NCBI GenBank assembly: GCA_009801085.1
Contig: VNWV01000004.1
Location: 1,798,001 to 1,862,000 of the forward strand
Direction: 5' to 3'
Length of the DNA stretch: 64,000 bases
Origin: Lasiodiplodia sp. COLG20
Lineage: Eukaryota > Ascomycota > Dothideomycetes > Botryosphaeriales > Botryosphaeriaceae
The notes beneath the pieces are model-generated. The model saw nothing but the letters and a program-made list of their open reading frames with translations. It ran no database searches and had not been told where the DNA came from. Positions 54,266 to 64,000 of the stretch are shown in pieces. Both the position numbers and the translations under genes were made by a program. How positions within the stretch are numbered: the stretch's first letter is position 1; each line of letters begins with the position of its first letter.

Positions 54266-57200
54266 TTTGCGCTAGAAGAGGCGACTGAGGACTGAGCGTA
54301 GAGTCGTGATTGGTCGTCGAGGCGAGCAGAAGTCAATTCCGCGGGTTCCCAAAAGAGCGACGGGAAGTAAGGAAAGTAAGTGTCTCTGAGAGACATTGAA
54401 CGAGTGTCGAGGGCGAGAGGCTCGGTGGAGGGCGAAGGAAAGGGTGGAGAGGCGGGGAGGCAGCGACAGTTTTGAAGGCTGGCCTGGATGGCTGAGGCGG
54501 CAGCTGCGGCCGTGGACCCTCCTGGTGCAATTTCATGGATCTCCAGGAACACGCTCATCGACCGGGGCCACCCACGCGCGCATTCAGGCACGGGCCAATC
54601 AGAGCGCCACTCGCCGTAGCCCTAGCCGACGTGCCAGCCTACCGCAGCCCGTACCTGCAGCGGACCCAATGTCATCGGAAAGCGTGGCGCCGGCGCTGGC
54701 CAGCTCCTGCAAGGCCGTCGCACACATTGGCCGGCAGCGCCGTGACGGCGCCGGTAGTGTTGTGCAGGCTGTCGGCGAGGGCGTCGGCGAGCGCGCGAGG
54801 CAGTCCGCAGCACAGTACGACTGGTGCGGTCGGCAGCTCGCCTGTTTCCGCGCGCCGTCGTCTTGCCCGTGTCGTCGCGCCGGCGCGTGGGCTCGTTGCT
54901 GGGCCTTGCTCCGACTCCTGAGTCGCATCGGACGACCTTGGCCATGCTGCGCCGCTGATCGCGGCCCCCGCACATGGCAGCGCGGCATCCCGGCGGGCCT
55001 GCTTCCTTATCTCATCAGGACAATCTCGTTTGCCCTTGGCTAGGTGTTGGCCGCTGATGCGATGACGCGCCCGGGCGATCCGTCAATCTGGCGGCAAATC
55101 GTCAGCGGCAGGTCCAACAAGACGGGCGTGGGCGGTTTCTCGTACCTGCAGATGGCGCAGCGCGGCCATGATGCGACGCTGCCGTGGCACATTGTCTTCG
55201 GCCTCTGTGCGCGGTGGCGGTCAGCGGGCCGGAGTGGTGATGGCTGGGGCAGGGTGGTGTTTCACCATGCTCGAAAGACGTGAGCTGCGCCCGAGCGCCC
55301 TGCCATGCTTGCCCTCTCACCACAAATCTCCGAGGATAAAGAAGACGCAGCGCGCTGTTGCTGAGCCTCCCGGTGCCGGCGCGGATCATCGGCGATGGGC
55401 CGAGAGCGAGCAGTCGGCGACGTGTGCAGAAGGCGAGGGGCACCCGCGCCTTCTTCCGCCGCCAACGCTGTGGCACCTCCCGCGGCACAGGCCAGCCTCG
55501 TTTTCCAGTCCCCCAAGCTGCGCAGTGAGCATCCAAGCGCCCGTCGCCGCCTCAGTCGAGACTCTCTCAACACGCCTGTCCCAGACACCGCCAGCCTTGC
55601 ACCACCGTCGGGGCCGGGCTGGATTGCTTCTCGAAAAAACCTGCAGCCGCCGGCGCCATGTGCGGGTCAAAATAGCCGGCCATTATCGCGCCGCCCCGAC
55701 AGCTGCCGGTGCCCGGGCGCCACGCGCTATTAGCCAATGTCCGAACCTTAATCCAGAGCCAAATCCAAGACTGCTGACGCTGCCTGAAAAACGCTGCGCT
55801 CCTTCATCAATGTCTGATTTTCAATCTTGCGCTGATTGGACGTGTCGCATATTGTCTCACCGCTGGCTATAGTACACCGTTCATCTTGTAGGATACCTCC
55901 TTTTCAGACCGCTCCATGATGACTCTTGCCCCCAGTCCGCGCGTAAAAAATTCCTCCTCAGCCTTCTTTAAGCGGGGCGCGTAATATCTAGCTCCGGATC
56001 TATAGCGAGCCAGCGGCAAGTGCCTGCGTATACCACCAGAAAAGTGGCCTAGGCATATTTCGGCGTAATATAATCCCACCATCCTATTCGCCGGGTCCCG
56101 TTGGACCATCGCACACCCCCGCCATACCTCGTTATCGCTACCACCCTGCCCGCTTCGTATCGGCCGGAGTCTGTACGAAAGCCACGATCATTTCGTCATC
56201 GCTTGAGCAAATTTCCGTCCGTTGTGTGGCTTGCCTGCCGTCGTGAAGGAAGGAGGGGCATCTTGGCAGATACGTCCTCTCGGGATTACCCACAGGGGTT
56301 CAACAACGGCCTCTCTCCCTTTGCAGCAGGTCACCGGAAAGCGCGGCGGTGAGCGATCCGTGCCGCTGAGCCTCCCTGCTGCCATCCACTCTCCTGGAGA
56401 TGGTTCTAGAATGCCTTCATCTCTGGCCATGAGGATCGTTTGATGTGCCTGAGGAAGATCATGAGCTCATATGCCCGCTTACTGTGTGTTACATCCACTG
56501 TGTATACAGGTAGGCGATTCCGAAAAATAGAAGTGGTGTCGCTAAGGCTATCATCCTTTTGGAAGAAGAGGCGCAGGAGCAGCCTCACTCATAATATCCG
56601 CTTCGCCTTCCTTCATGGAATCTTCCTTCCCCTTCACCGCTCCAAGGGGAGGACCTGGCTTCATCTCGGGCTGCATCCACTTTGACATGGAAAATAGGTG
56701 AATCAAAATACTTTAAATCTGGAAGACGGCCATCCGACCTACGTATCGTTAAGCCGTGTGCAAATTACTCAACTCGAAACAAGAATCTTTCCATTCGCAA
56801 TTCAGAGGTAGCTCGACATGAGAAAATATGATTTGACCTACCTCTGCCGCATATCAAGAGACAATTCTGGCGCGACATCGTATTCCCGCATGCTTGCGAT
56901 CATTTATTTTGTCTTGATTTTTCCATCTCTTCCGGTGGCTTGACACGGTGTTTGAAGTAGATGGATGGCCACCCTGATGTATGGTGAGATGCCAATACGA
57001 TACCGCGCCCCGCCGAGTCGTGCCGATATCGCTGCAACGTTTGTGACATTGGCGGTGAATGCCGTGACGGAGGACTGAGGTGTGGTGGGGTTGTGGGGTG
57101 AGATCCAGATCTGTCTCCTTTTCCTTTTACACAGTACACAGTTCTTAGGATCTCAAATCTCAAAGAGCCTCGTGGTAGTTCTTCTCTACAGAGAGCTTAC

Positions 57201-58834
57201 AAAAATCTAACTACAATAGATCAGCGTGTAGTGAGAATTTCTGTTTTATTCCTACCTGCATTGGCGACCTCGATCTCTCAGCAACGTCAATACAGCTCCC
57301 TCCCTCCACCACAGCACTGTCTTATATTAATATAACCTCTCACATGACCATCACATTGCCCCTACAGCGCCACACCTATACTCCGCTATAAAAAAAGCTC
57401 TAGCCTACTCTTCCCCAAATCTCTTTCTATGACGACCCATCACCATCCTCCCCAAAACCGGAAACTGGAGAGGATTGACTGTTGTCGTCCCTTCTTTACT
57501 TTATCAAATGATAGCATACTATCATTTATCACATAGACCTTGAGCTCAGCGGCACCATGTGGTGCCGTATAGTTTATATCAAACTATGAAGGCGTGGTGG
57601 TGTAAGGCAGTATATGGACTAAAGCTGGCCGGCAGCTGTAGATGATGATGATCTAATGGAGCTTTTGATAATAATAACACTAATCACAGATAAGGCAATT
57701 ATATCGGGAGCGTTAAGAGAAGGCAGGGCAAGAGGCTAAGAACTACGCAAGAGCGAGAGGCACGCGCAAGTAGTTGTCTTCTTAGGAGCCGTAGGTGGTA
57801 CTGCTGAAAGATGTCCGCGGAAGCGGCTGTTCGAATGGTTGATACTGGAGGCCGGAGAAAAGATATTTATAGTTATGACAAGAGAAGAGTATACCCCTCG
57901 GGTCATCGGTCCAGTTGTTGATGCATGCCTTACACATGTAGCCCCGGTGCGGAGGTGTTGTACACGTGCCTAAAAGTCAGCGGAGCCATACGAGAAGGAG
58001 TAGTGGCACATTCGGATCGTTTTTCCGTTTCCGGTTATGCAATACGCCGAACTGACAAAACGCAGTGGCCTTACGATAGATACCCCACAAACGGCGAGAC
58101 CACTCACTACCCGCTTTCCACATTCTCTCGAGCTGGGAGAAATAACGATGTCTTGTACTGAAACCGAATGGCGACAAGATACGAGATATGGTGGTACTGT
58201 GAATGAAGCATTAAAGCCTTGTATGCACAGAGATCCGTGCCACGTTCACCTGGCTCCACGGAGAACTCTATGAATGAAAGCGTTGTTGCAGGACTCCTGA
58301 GCCAAAGGCAACTCCGCTCTTCATGCTGCAAAAGTCAATGATCTTGCCCATCATCGTGAGGTTTGGCATGTACGCACCTTTCACATATGACCAGGGTTCC
58401 ACAGCTATAAGTCCATCGCTATTTGGCCCTGAAACCGTTTGTGCAAGAGCCTCACGCTATTTTCCCCAAGCGAGCAACCACTGCCTCGCCTACGATCCCC
58501 CACAACTCCATGACCCCATTTGGACGAGTTGGTACGCATGATGACTTCACGCGCTTATCCCGAAAAGACCCGACTTTGGTCTCGTCTCATGATGGACAGG
58601 ATTATAGTGCATATCTATTGTGTTTCAAATATGAGAAAGATATGCCAGCTGAAGCATGACCCGGAAGATGAAGGTGTTGTGCTTGGTGCGATGAGCCACA
58701 GAGAGCGTCGCACTACGAGCGAGGGCATATCGGGACTAGCCCCTTTTGGCTATTTGCTATTTTCAATGTAGTTTGACGTCTTCGCCATGATATTGTTAAC
58801 AGTACAGCGCGAAAATAGCTGCATCATGCGCCGC
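54266..58834. other. Intergenic, GC-rich then AT-rich, no gene recognised
   Basis: 54.3-55.9 kb is GC-rich and gives long frames on both strands (up to 234 codons) that are Arg/Ala/Pro-rich and mutually overlapping. The first part is probably the promoter of the Thr-rich gene. 56-58.8 kb is AT-richer with small frames only. Two palindromes are noted at 57506-57527 and 57550-57567. Confidence 0.45.
57506..57567. repeat. Two adjacent palindromes
   Basis: 57506-57527 is a perfect inverted repeat with 9-bp arms (AAATGATAG / CTATCATTT) and a CATA centre. 57550-57567 is the palindrome CGGCACCATGTGGTGCCG. They lie in AT-rich intergenic sequence; the meaning is unknown. Confidence 0.6.
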
Positions 58835-60455
58835 TTAATGCAACTGCCTGTTCTTGTCCTCGGCCGCCTTCCTTTCCGCTTCCCTCCTCCACGCACCGCC
58901 TAACCTCCATTGCACGGCCACGCCCAACAAGGCAACCACCTGGACAATCACGCAGATGGTGAACGCCAGCCCAACCCCAATGCCATTTACCATAGGCATC
59001 ACGAAGCTCGTGCCTCCGGCGGCGAACAAGCACCTTGCGAGGTTGAGGCTCGCGCTGGCGGCGGCGCTGCGGTCGGAGAAGACGTCGACGAGGTAGGTCA
59101 TGATGACGGATTGCGTCGAGACAGCCGTCCAGCCCGTGATGAACGTAGACACGATGGGAACGGCGATGTGCACGCGATCGGGGTATTGGATCGTCCAGCC
59201 GAAGAGGAGGATGGACGCGCACTGGGTGAAGGAGAAGACAGGCACGAGCCGGAGGCGCGCCTTCTCGAGCGGGAAGTCGTCTTCGGGTTTGGTAGTGGAG
59301 CGGGAGAGCGCGTCGCCCGCTTCGGCGTCGCCTGTTTGAGGAGTTGTTGCCGTTCGTCGAGCCTCGTGTTGGGCTTTGACGCGCTGGTAGTCGGTGTTGA
59401 GGATTTTGCCGGTTATGAGGGTGCCGACCATGGAGCCCACGCCGTTGGCGATGAAGGTCAGACCGATTTGGGTTTCGCCGAGCCCGTAGTGCTCTTCGAA
59501 CAGCGAGGACATGGCAGTGATGCTCATCTGCCAGACGGCATAGTAGATGGCGAGGAAGAGAATGATGGGAGCAGCTTGTTTGCTGATGAGGATGCGGAAT
59601 GGCCCGGTAATATCGATGTGTTTTCTTGCTGCAGGCTGTAGAGACTCCGCTTCAGGAGTCCACTTCACCTTGCTGGTCTTTTGGTAGACAAGAAGAGGAT
59701 ATTTGGCGATTGGATTTGGTGGCACTCGGCCTCCATTCGCAACGATTGACCTCAACGTTTCTGGGAGAAGCAAGATCAATAGTACCAGGAAGACGGCGCT
59801 GTAGATGGTTAAGAACCAGAAGATGGCCCTCCATCCCAGCGACCCTGCGAGGGCGCCTCCAATGACCGGGCCGACAGCCACAGGCATAAGCAGTCCAGCC
59901 TGGAAGATTCCCATGAAGCCTCCACGCTCAGCGCGAGTGGTAATGTCTCCGATGACCCCGGATCCAATTGCAATTGTGCTTGCACTGCCGGTGCTTTGCA
60001 AGCATCGCAGCACAATCAGGGTGGCGTAGTTCTTCGTCTCAGCCAGGCCGATGCATGCGCCGAGAAAGACGAGAAAAGTACAGCAGTAGGCAATGCGGCG
60101 ACCTTTGACATCGGATATTGGACCCCAGAGACTGGGCGCTAGACCTTGGAAAATCAGGTATGAGGTTACCGTGAGATTAACCAACTCTACCGAGACGTTC
60201 AGATCATGGGCGATGGTGGGAAGTGCAGGGAAATAAATGTTGGAGGCAAAACCGGAGACTGTTTCCATGTGAGCTGGCTGAGAGCGACATAGCCTTGGTA
60301 ATTGGAGACCCACATGTTGCAGCAGTTGACACAATAAGGACGATCAACGCCTTTTGTCGCTTGTCGAATATGCTGTAGGGTTCTTCCGGCGCCGCTGGTG
60401 ATGGCGGCGGCGTCGATTGCGGCTGCGTGCCTGGAGCTTCTTCGGATTGCGTCAT
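58835..60455 (-). CDS. MFS transporter, DHA1 family (QDR-like drug:H+ antiporter)
   Basis: Exporter of drugs, organic acids or metabolites at the plasma membrane. Exons 60314-60455 and 58835-60258 (intron GTGGGT...AACAG) give 521 aa. The cytosolic N-terminus is Pro-rich, ending in PYSIFDKRQKALIV. The join gives AATFSGFASNIYFPALPTIAHDL, the DHA1 helix-1 signature. The helix 2-3 loop is SLWGPISDVKGRRIAY (MFS motif A). Helix 5 carries PVAVGPVIGGALAGSLGWRAIFW (antiporter motif C). About 12 helices are visible, with a central charged loop of roughly 60 aa. It is divergent from the isochorismatase-fold gene, sharing a roughly 360-bp promoter with repeated CGGAGYTGAG elements. Confidence 0.94.
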
Positions 60456-60815
60456 ATTTGGCGATTGGTGTAGATACGCGATTGGCTGTGAGATGTCTAA
60501 TGGCCGTAGTGGTAGGAAATCAGAGAGAATTTATCATTCTTGTTCAAGCCCAGCATTCTGTACAGATTGGGGAGGCGCTACGGAGTTGAGCATTGGCGTG
60601 CGCGGAGCTGAGGTGCTTTCCGCCAATCAGGGCTCGTTCAGCCCGGAAAGTGTGGCGTGCTACCGGAGTTGAGCCTCAACGGGATCTGGCAGGGGCACCA
60701 GCATCGATAATTCAGTCCATCTATTATTGCACCATTAATACCGCGCATATGTTTTTCAGAGAGAAGAATCGACGCTCACTCAACTCCACTTCATCCTTTT
60801 TTCCGACCTCCTGAG
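60456..60815. promoter_or_regulatory. Bidirectional promoter with repeated CGGAGYTGAG elements
   Basis: Copies at 60581-60590 (CGGAGTTGAG), 60603-60612 (CGGAGCTGAG) and 60664-60673 (CGGAGTTGAG), all on plus. A near copy, TGGAGTTGAG, is on minus at 60779-60788. The CGG half-site suits a zinc-cluster regulator. A related AGGAGCTGAG lies at 62905-62914, just upstream of the nearby Zn2Cys6 gene. Confidence 0.6.
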
Positions 60816-61502
60816 ATGGCTCCCGCACAGCAGTACACCGAAGGCCCCTTGAGCTTCGGCAAAACCTATGCTGTCCTCAACCTGGATCTGATGGCGGTTC
60901 TGATTGACGCAATCAAGGATACGGCTGGAGGCCAAGCATTCATCTCTAACTGCTCGCGCTGGAACGACGCAGTTCACAACAAACACCAACGGCCACTCAC
61001 CATTTTTACCACCCTCTTCTTCAACCACGGAGAGCCAGAACTGGCAAAAGGCGCTCCCTTCACCAAGCTCGTAAAAGCTTTTGGATCCTTTCCCGCTGGC
61101 TCGCCCGGGGTGCAGATAGCGTCCAACTTTACCGTCGATGAAAAAGACGTCGTCCTACAAAAGACACGGTGGTACGCCGGCGCTGGAAACGGCTTGGAAC
61201 AGATCCTGGAAGCACAGAATATCGACACTGTCATCATAGTATGTCATGTGCTCCTCTCCCACAACATGATCTGACAAGAGCCCTCGCAGTCCGGCCTGAG
61301 CCTTTCCGGTGTCGTCATGAGTACCGTCTACCGCCTGTTCGATCTCGACTACAACATTTATGTCATCTCGGATAATGTGTTGGAACTGCCGCCGGACGAA
61401 CATACCAATGTTGCGAAAGTAATGCTGGAGACTCTTCTGCCGAAAATGAATTTGAGGTCCATCTCCATCGATGAGGCGTTGCAGATGCTAGAGCAGTCTT
61501 AG
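60816..61502 (+). CDS. Isochorismatase-fold protein lacking the catalytic cysteine
   Basis: Cysteine-hydrolase (isochorismatase-like) fold of 211 aa. Exons 60816-61238 and 61290-61502; the intron splits the active-site loop (VII|SGLS). The first strand AVLNLDLMAVLID carries the expected Asp. LQKTRWYAG supplies the conserved Lys, and FDLDYNIYVISD is the usual final strand. The nucleophile loop reads GLSLSGVVMSTVYRLFDLDY, where the family norm has Cys at the seventh position; here it is Val. The protein is therefore probably not a hydrolase of the usual mechanism and may be a binding or scaffold protein, or use another chemistry. It shares its promoter with the DHA1 exporter. Confidence 0.85.
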
Positions 61503-61530
61503 ATAGTCCACACGGTCGTATATATTGCCT

Positions 61531-62874
61531 TTAGCCACCATGCGTGCAGCTCGTGACCGCATAGAGCATTGTTCCGAATTCCTCAACATTCTCCAGCCAC
61601 TGATCAACTCTGCCACGTCTTTCCACGAGACCAGCCTCGTCCAGGTCCGCAGGAATCGGCCAAAGCTCGTCAATACGCAGACCTCCCTCGGCCCAGTCTG
61701 CCAAGTGAATGTTATATGCTGCTTCCCACTCCTGTCGTGTGTGTGCTTTCCACAAAGATTGGCCTGCTGGAGCAGGGAGTCCTTGCAGTTCGGTGCCGAA
61801 AAATGTCGGAAGGCCGTCCTGCGCCAAAAGAACGCTATCGAAAAGGTACATGACGAACAGCGTCCGTCGCTTCGCCTCAGCGATGATCCAAGCTTCCCAC
61901 CTTGGACGGGCACGCTGCTTCTCCGCCGTACACATGAGTCCTCGGCGGCTGCACGAGCAAGCAAGCTCCTGGAGGTTTGTCATCGCTTGGCGGAGGAACA
62001 GACTCGAGCCCTGGCTGAGCTTGAAGAATAGGACCAGGGAATATATCAGATATGCCTGAAATGCTGCGAGCAGAGACATATCGTCATATGTCCCATGCTG
62101 CTCGTAGAGGCCGTTCATCTCCCGCTGCAGCACGTCCATGGCGGTATTTTCACTGCCTGGTAATGGCTTATCGCATATGCGAACCAAAGTCAGACAGGTA
62201 GAGAGGGGAGGTATTGTGGATATTTCCGTGGCCTGCGAGGCATGCACGAATGGCGGAACTCCGCGACCGTGACATGTGATAGCTGCATAAGACTTAAGGA
62301 TCCTGTAGATAAAGGCTGTGATGGAGGCGGGATATTCTTTGACCTTCTGTCCAGGGACGGGAACATAGGAATTCAGCCAGCGGTTACTGATGTCGTCCAC
62401 GTTGATGGGGCAAAAGAGCTCCGTTGCTGAGATGAAGTCCAGGCCTGACATATCAGGCGCTCCTGGACTTTCAGGAAGACGGCTCCCAACGTTCAATCCC
62501 GCACTCATTGGAACATGACTTCCAGTAAGTTCCAGCGAAGAATCGTTTCCTGGGTTGTTGTCACCGATCGCCCGTGCCGATTCAGTAACTGGATTCCGGA
62601 GGTCAGGTAGGTCCGCCTCAGGACTGGGGAGCAGGGTCCCGGTGGGGTAAATGTTGGATGTAGACAAGGGGCTACTTAGACCGACGTCGTCGTTATCGCT
62701 CGCTCTGTGCGTCGAGCTTCCAGAAGGAAATGACTGTGGATAAGTGCAAGACAAGCCTCGGAGGGCGCACCTGGAGCAACGTGCTACTTTGCGATCACAT
62801 TTGGCCTTGGCTGATGAACAGTGTAGGCAAGCCTTTTGCCGGGAGGTGGCATATCTCGTAGCCTTCATATCCAC
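61531..62874 (-). CDS. Zn2Cys6 fungal transcription factor (second mini-cluster)
   Basis: Single exon, 447 aa. The binuclear zinc cluster is near residues 16-43: CLHCSSAKAKC, CSRCALRGLSC, with all six Cys. The middle and C-terminal parts show ITAFIYRILKSYAAI and a region that resembles the Fungal_trans / AflR-type C-terminal domain (MTNLQELACSCSRRGLMC, RRTLFVMYLFDSVLLAQ, WEAAYNIHLADW). It is convergent with the isochorismatase-fold gene, with stops about 30 bp apart. It is the most likely regulator of the exporter/hydrolase pair, an inference from position and from CGG-containing repeats in their promoter. Confidence 0.9.
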   Translation of the reverse strand: MDMKATRYATSRQKACLHCSSAKAKCDRKVARCSRCALRGLSCTYPQSFPSGSSTHRASDNDDVGLSSPLSTSNIYPTGTLLPSPEADLPDLRNPVTESARAIGDNNPGNDSSLELTGSHVPMSAGLNVGSRLPESPGAPDMSGLDFISATELFCPINVDDISNRWLNSYVPVPGQKVKEYPASITAFIYRILKSYAAITCHGRGVPPFVHASQATEISTIPPLSTCLTLVRICDKPLPGSENTAMDVLQREMNGLYEQHGTYDDMSLLAAFQAYLIYSLVLFFKLSQGSSLFLRQAMTNLQELACSCSRRGLMCTAEKQRARPRWEAWIIAEAKRRTLFVMYLFDSVLLAQDGLPTFFGTELQGLPAPAGQSLWKAHTRQEWEAAYNIHLADWAEGGLRIDELWPIPADLDEAGLVERRGRVDQWLENVEEFGTMLYAVTSCTHGG

Positions 62875-64000
62875 TATCGTTTGCGCCAGGATGATGTTGA
62901 GCGCAGGAGCTGAGAAGGCGATGTGTCGAAGTCAAGAGCAGTCGAGAAGTGTGGTGAGGTCGCAGCCCATGCCTGTTCGAGATTAGTCTGGGTCGCTGCT
63001 CCCCCATAAAGTCGTGGCCAGACCATTGGGTGGTGCAAGATTTGAAGCCCACATAACTCATTTTCGCAAGCATACCAAAGTTCGCGAGATAGGCAGTCGC
63101 AGCCACTGTCCGGACGTGAATGTAGAATCAATGATTATACAAAACTGTCGAGACGATGGCTTCCACTCCCCACGTCAGTCGACTGCCGTTGCTCGCGAAG
63201 ATTGAGATCGACTATTCTTTTAGAAACCGCCTGAGCGTCCTCCACACTATGGTATGCAGTGCAAAGATGCTTTACGAGGCGTGCGCCATGTGTGATGCAC
63301 CCTTGCAGATCGGCTCTTCTGTCTTTGTCCGAATAAAGACGTGGCGTCTGGGTGGCTGATGTGGCGCTGATGCTGTGTCCCCTCCACATAGTCGATGGCA
63401 GGGAAATTGAGACAGTGGTGCTTTCCTGGCGTTTGAAAGCTTGTAGAAAGATTGTGCTCCTGCTCATGCATACCGGTCGCAGGTGTGTATTTTAGTGAAA
63501 TCCCGCAAGGCAAGGGTTCTGTTTTTCGTCTGCTGAGCGCTGGATGCTGAAGGCGGCTCCGCTCGGCCGCTCAAATACTTCAAACTCAGCACAAAACGGA
63601 CGCTCAAAGCTGAGGGAAATAGCCAATCTTGCTAAATCTTAAATCTATCTTACTCAATCCATACCGAAACACAAAAGGCCGAACCAGCCTGAAGCCAGAA
63701 AGCAGTCCAGCCGCCCTCTGCTCCACCTTCATCCAGTACCAGCACAATCTATTTCCAAAGAGCTCACTTAGCGCACTCTATCATTAAAAGCCCAGCCCAC
63801 GTGGCCCCCGAAAGAAGGAGAGGAGGTAAGGATATATCTGTATATTCGATTCTCAACAAGAGAAGAGAGGTAGAAAAAAATTTAAGGAGATCCGTATCCT
63901 TCGTCCCATCCGATCCCGTGCCGTTCCACCACCCGACCAACCAAACCCACCCCAACCGTCAAGCAGTACCATAAGCATCTTCATTCCCACACTCTATACA
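62875..64000. other. Intergenic region to window end
   Basis: Promoter side of the Zn2Cys6 gene, 1.1 kb. Frames of at most 110 codons, none recognisable. An element AGGAGCTGAG is at 62905-62914, 31 bp before the gene's ATG. The next gene must lie outside the window. Confidence 0.45.

Noticed and set aside
54396..55872. Frames of 215 and 234 codons in GC-rich sequence
   Set aside because: Both strands are open at once, composition is Arg/Ala/Pro-rich and nothing resembles a family.
1..64000. CRISPR array or bacterial operon structure
   Set aside because: No regularly spaced repeats, and genes carry spliceosomal introns typical of fungi.

Overview
This is nuclear DNA of a filamentous ascomycete (Pezizomycotina). 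The support is short GT-AG introns of about 45-70 nt, fungal Zn2Cys6 regulators, a HET-domain protein, an M35 deuterolysin, fungal-type MFS carriers and an intron-bearing tRNA-Ser. A Dothideomycete is my guess only. I derived exon structures by hand from splice signals, reading frame and family knowledge; no alignment was run.

Layout. 1-5 kb: the 3' end of a His/Gln-rich protein, a tail-anchored E2 enzyme (UBE2J1/Ubc6 type) and a C2H2 zinc-finger protein. 6-11.5 kb: a HET-domain gene, a truncated relic of a Zn2Cys6 regulator, and a large polyQ/polyH protein. 12-16.2 kb: a secreted deuterolysin, head to head with a small secreted protein that resembles the deuterolysin propeptide. 16.6-25.5 kb: an accessory block holding a six-exon Zn2Cys6 regulator, an MCT-like MFS carrier, a GRE2-like SDR reductase, two small paralogous cupins (one with a signal peptide) and a zinc-type alcohol dehydrogenase. 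Every promoter region of its transport and enzyme genes carries the palindrome TCGGCCGA, so this looks like a compact co-regulated pathway without a polyketide or peptide synthase. 25.5-28.7 kb: AT-rich, with a tRNA-Ser(CGA) gene and two copies of a TA-flanked foldback MITE.

28.7-46.3 kb is mostly conserved housekeeping: complex I NDUFS7, TRAPP subunit TCA17, the mitochondrial PP2C phosphatase PTC5 divergent from the TCF25/RQC1 gene, a SEC14-like/RhoGAP protein, an unknown three-helix membrane protein, an amino-acid permease, and a DOT5-like nuclear peroxiredoxin. 46.3-52.7 kb is gene-poor. 52.7-54.3 kb encodes a secreted Thr-rich repeat protein. 54.3-58.8 kb again shows no convincing gene. 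58.8-62.9 kb is a second mini-cluster: a DHA1-type MFS exporter divergent from an isochorismatase-fold protein that lacks the catalytic Cys, followed by a convergent Zn2Cys6 regulator. The shared MFS/hydrolase promoter repeats CGGAGYTGAG, and a near copy lies just upstream of the regulator.
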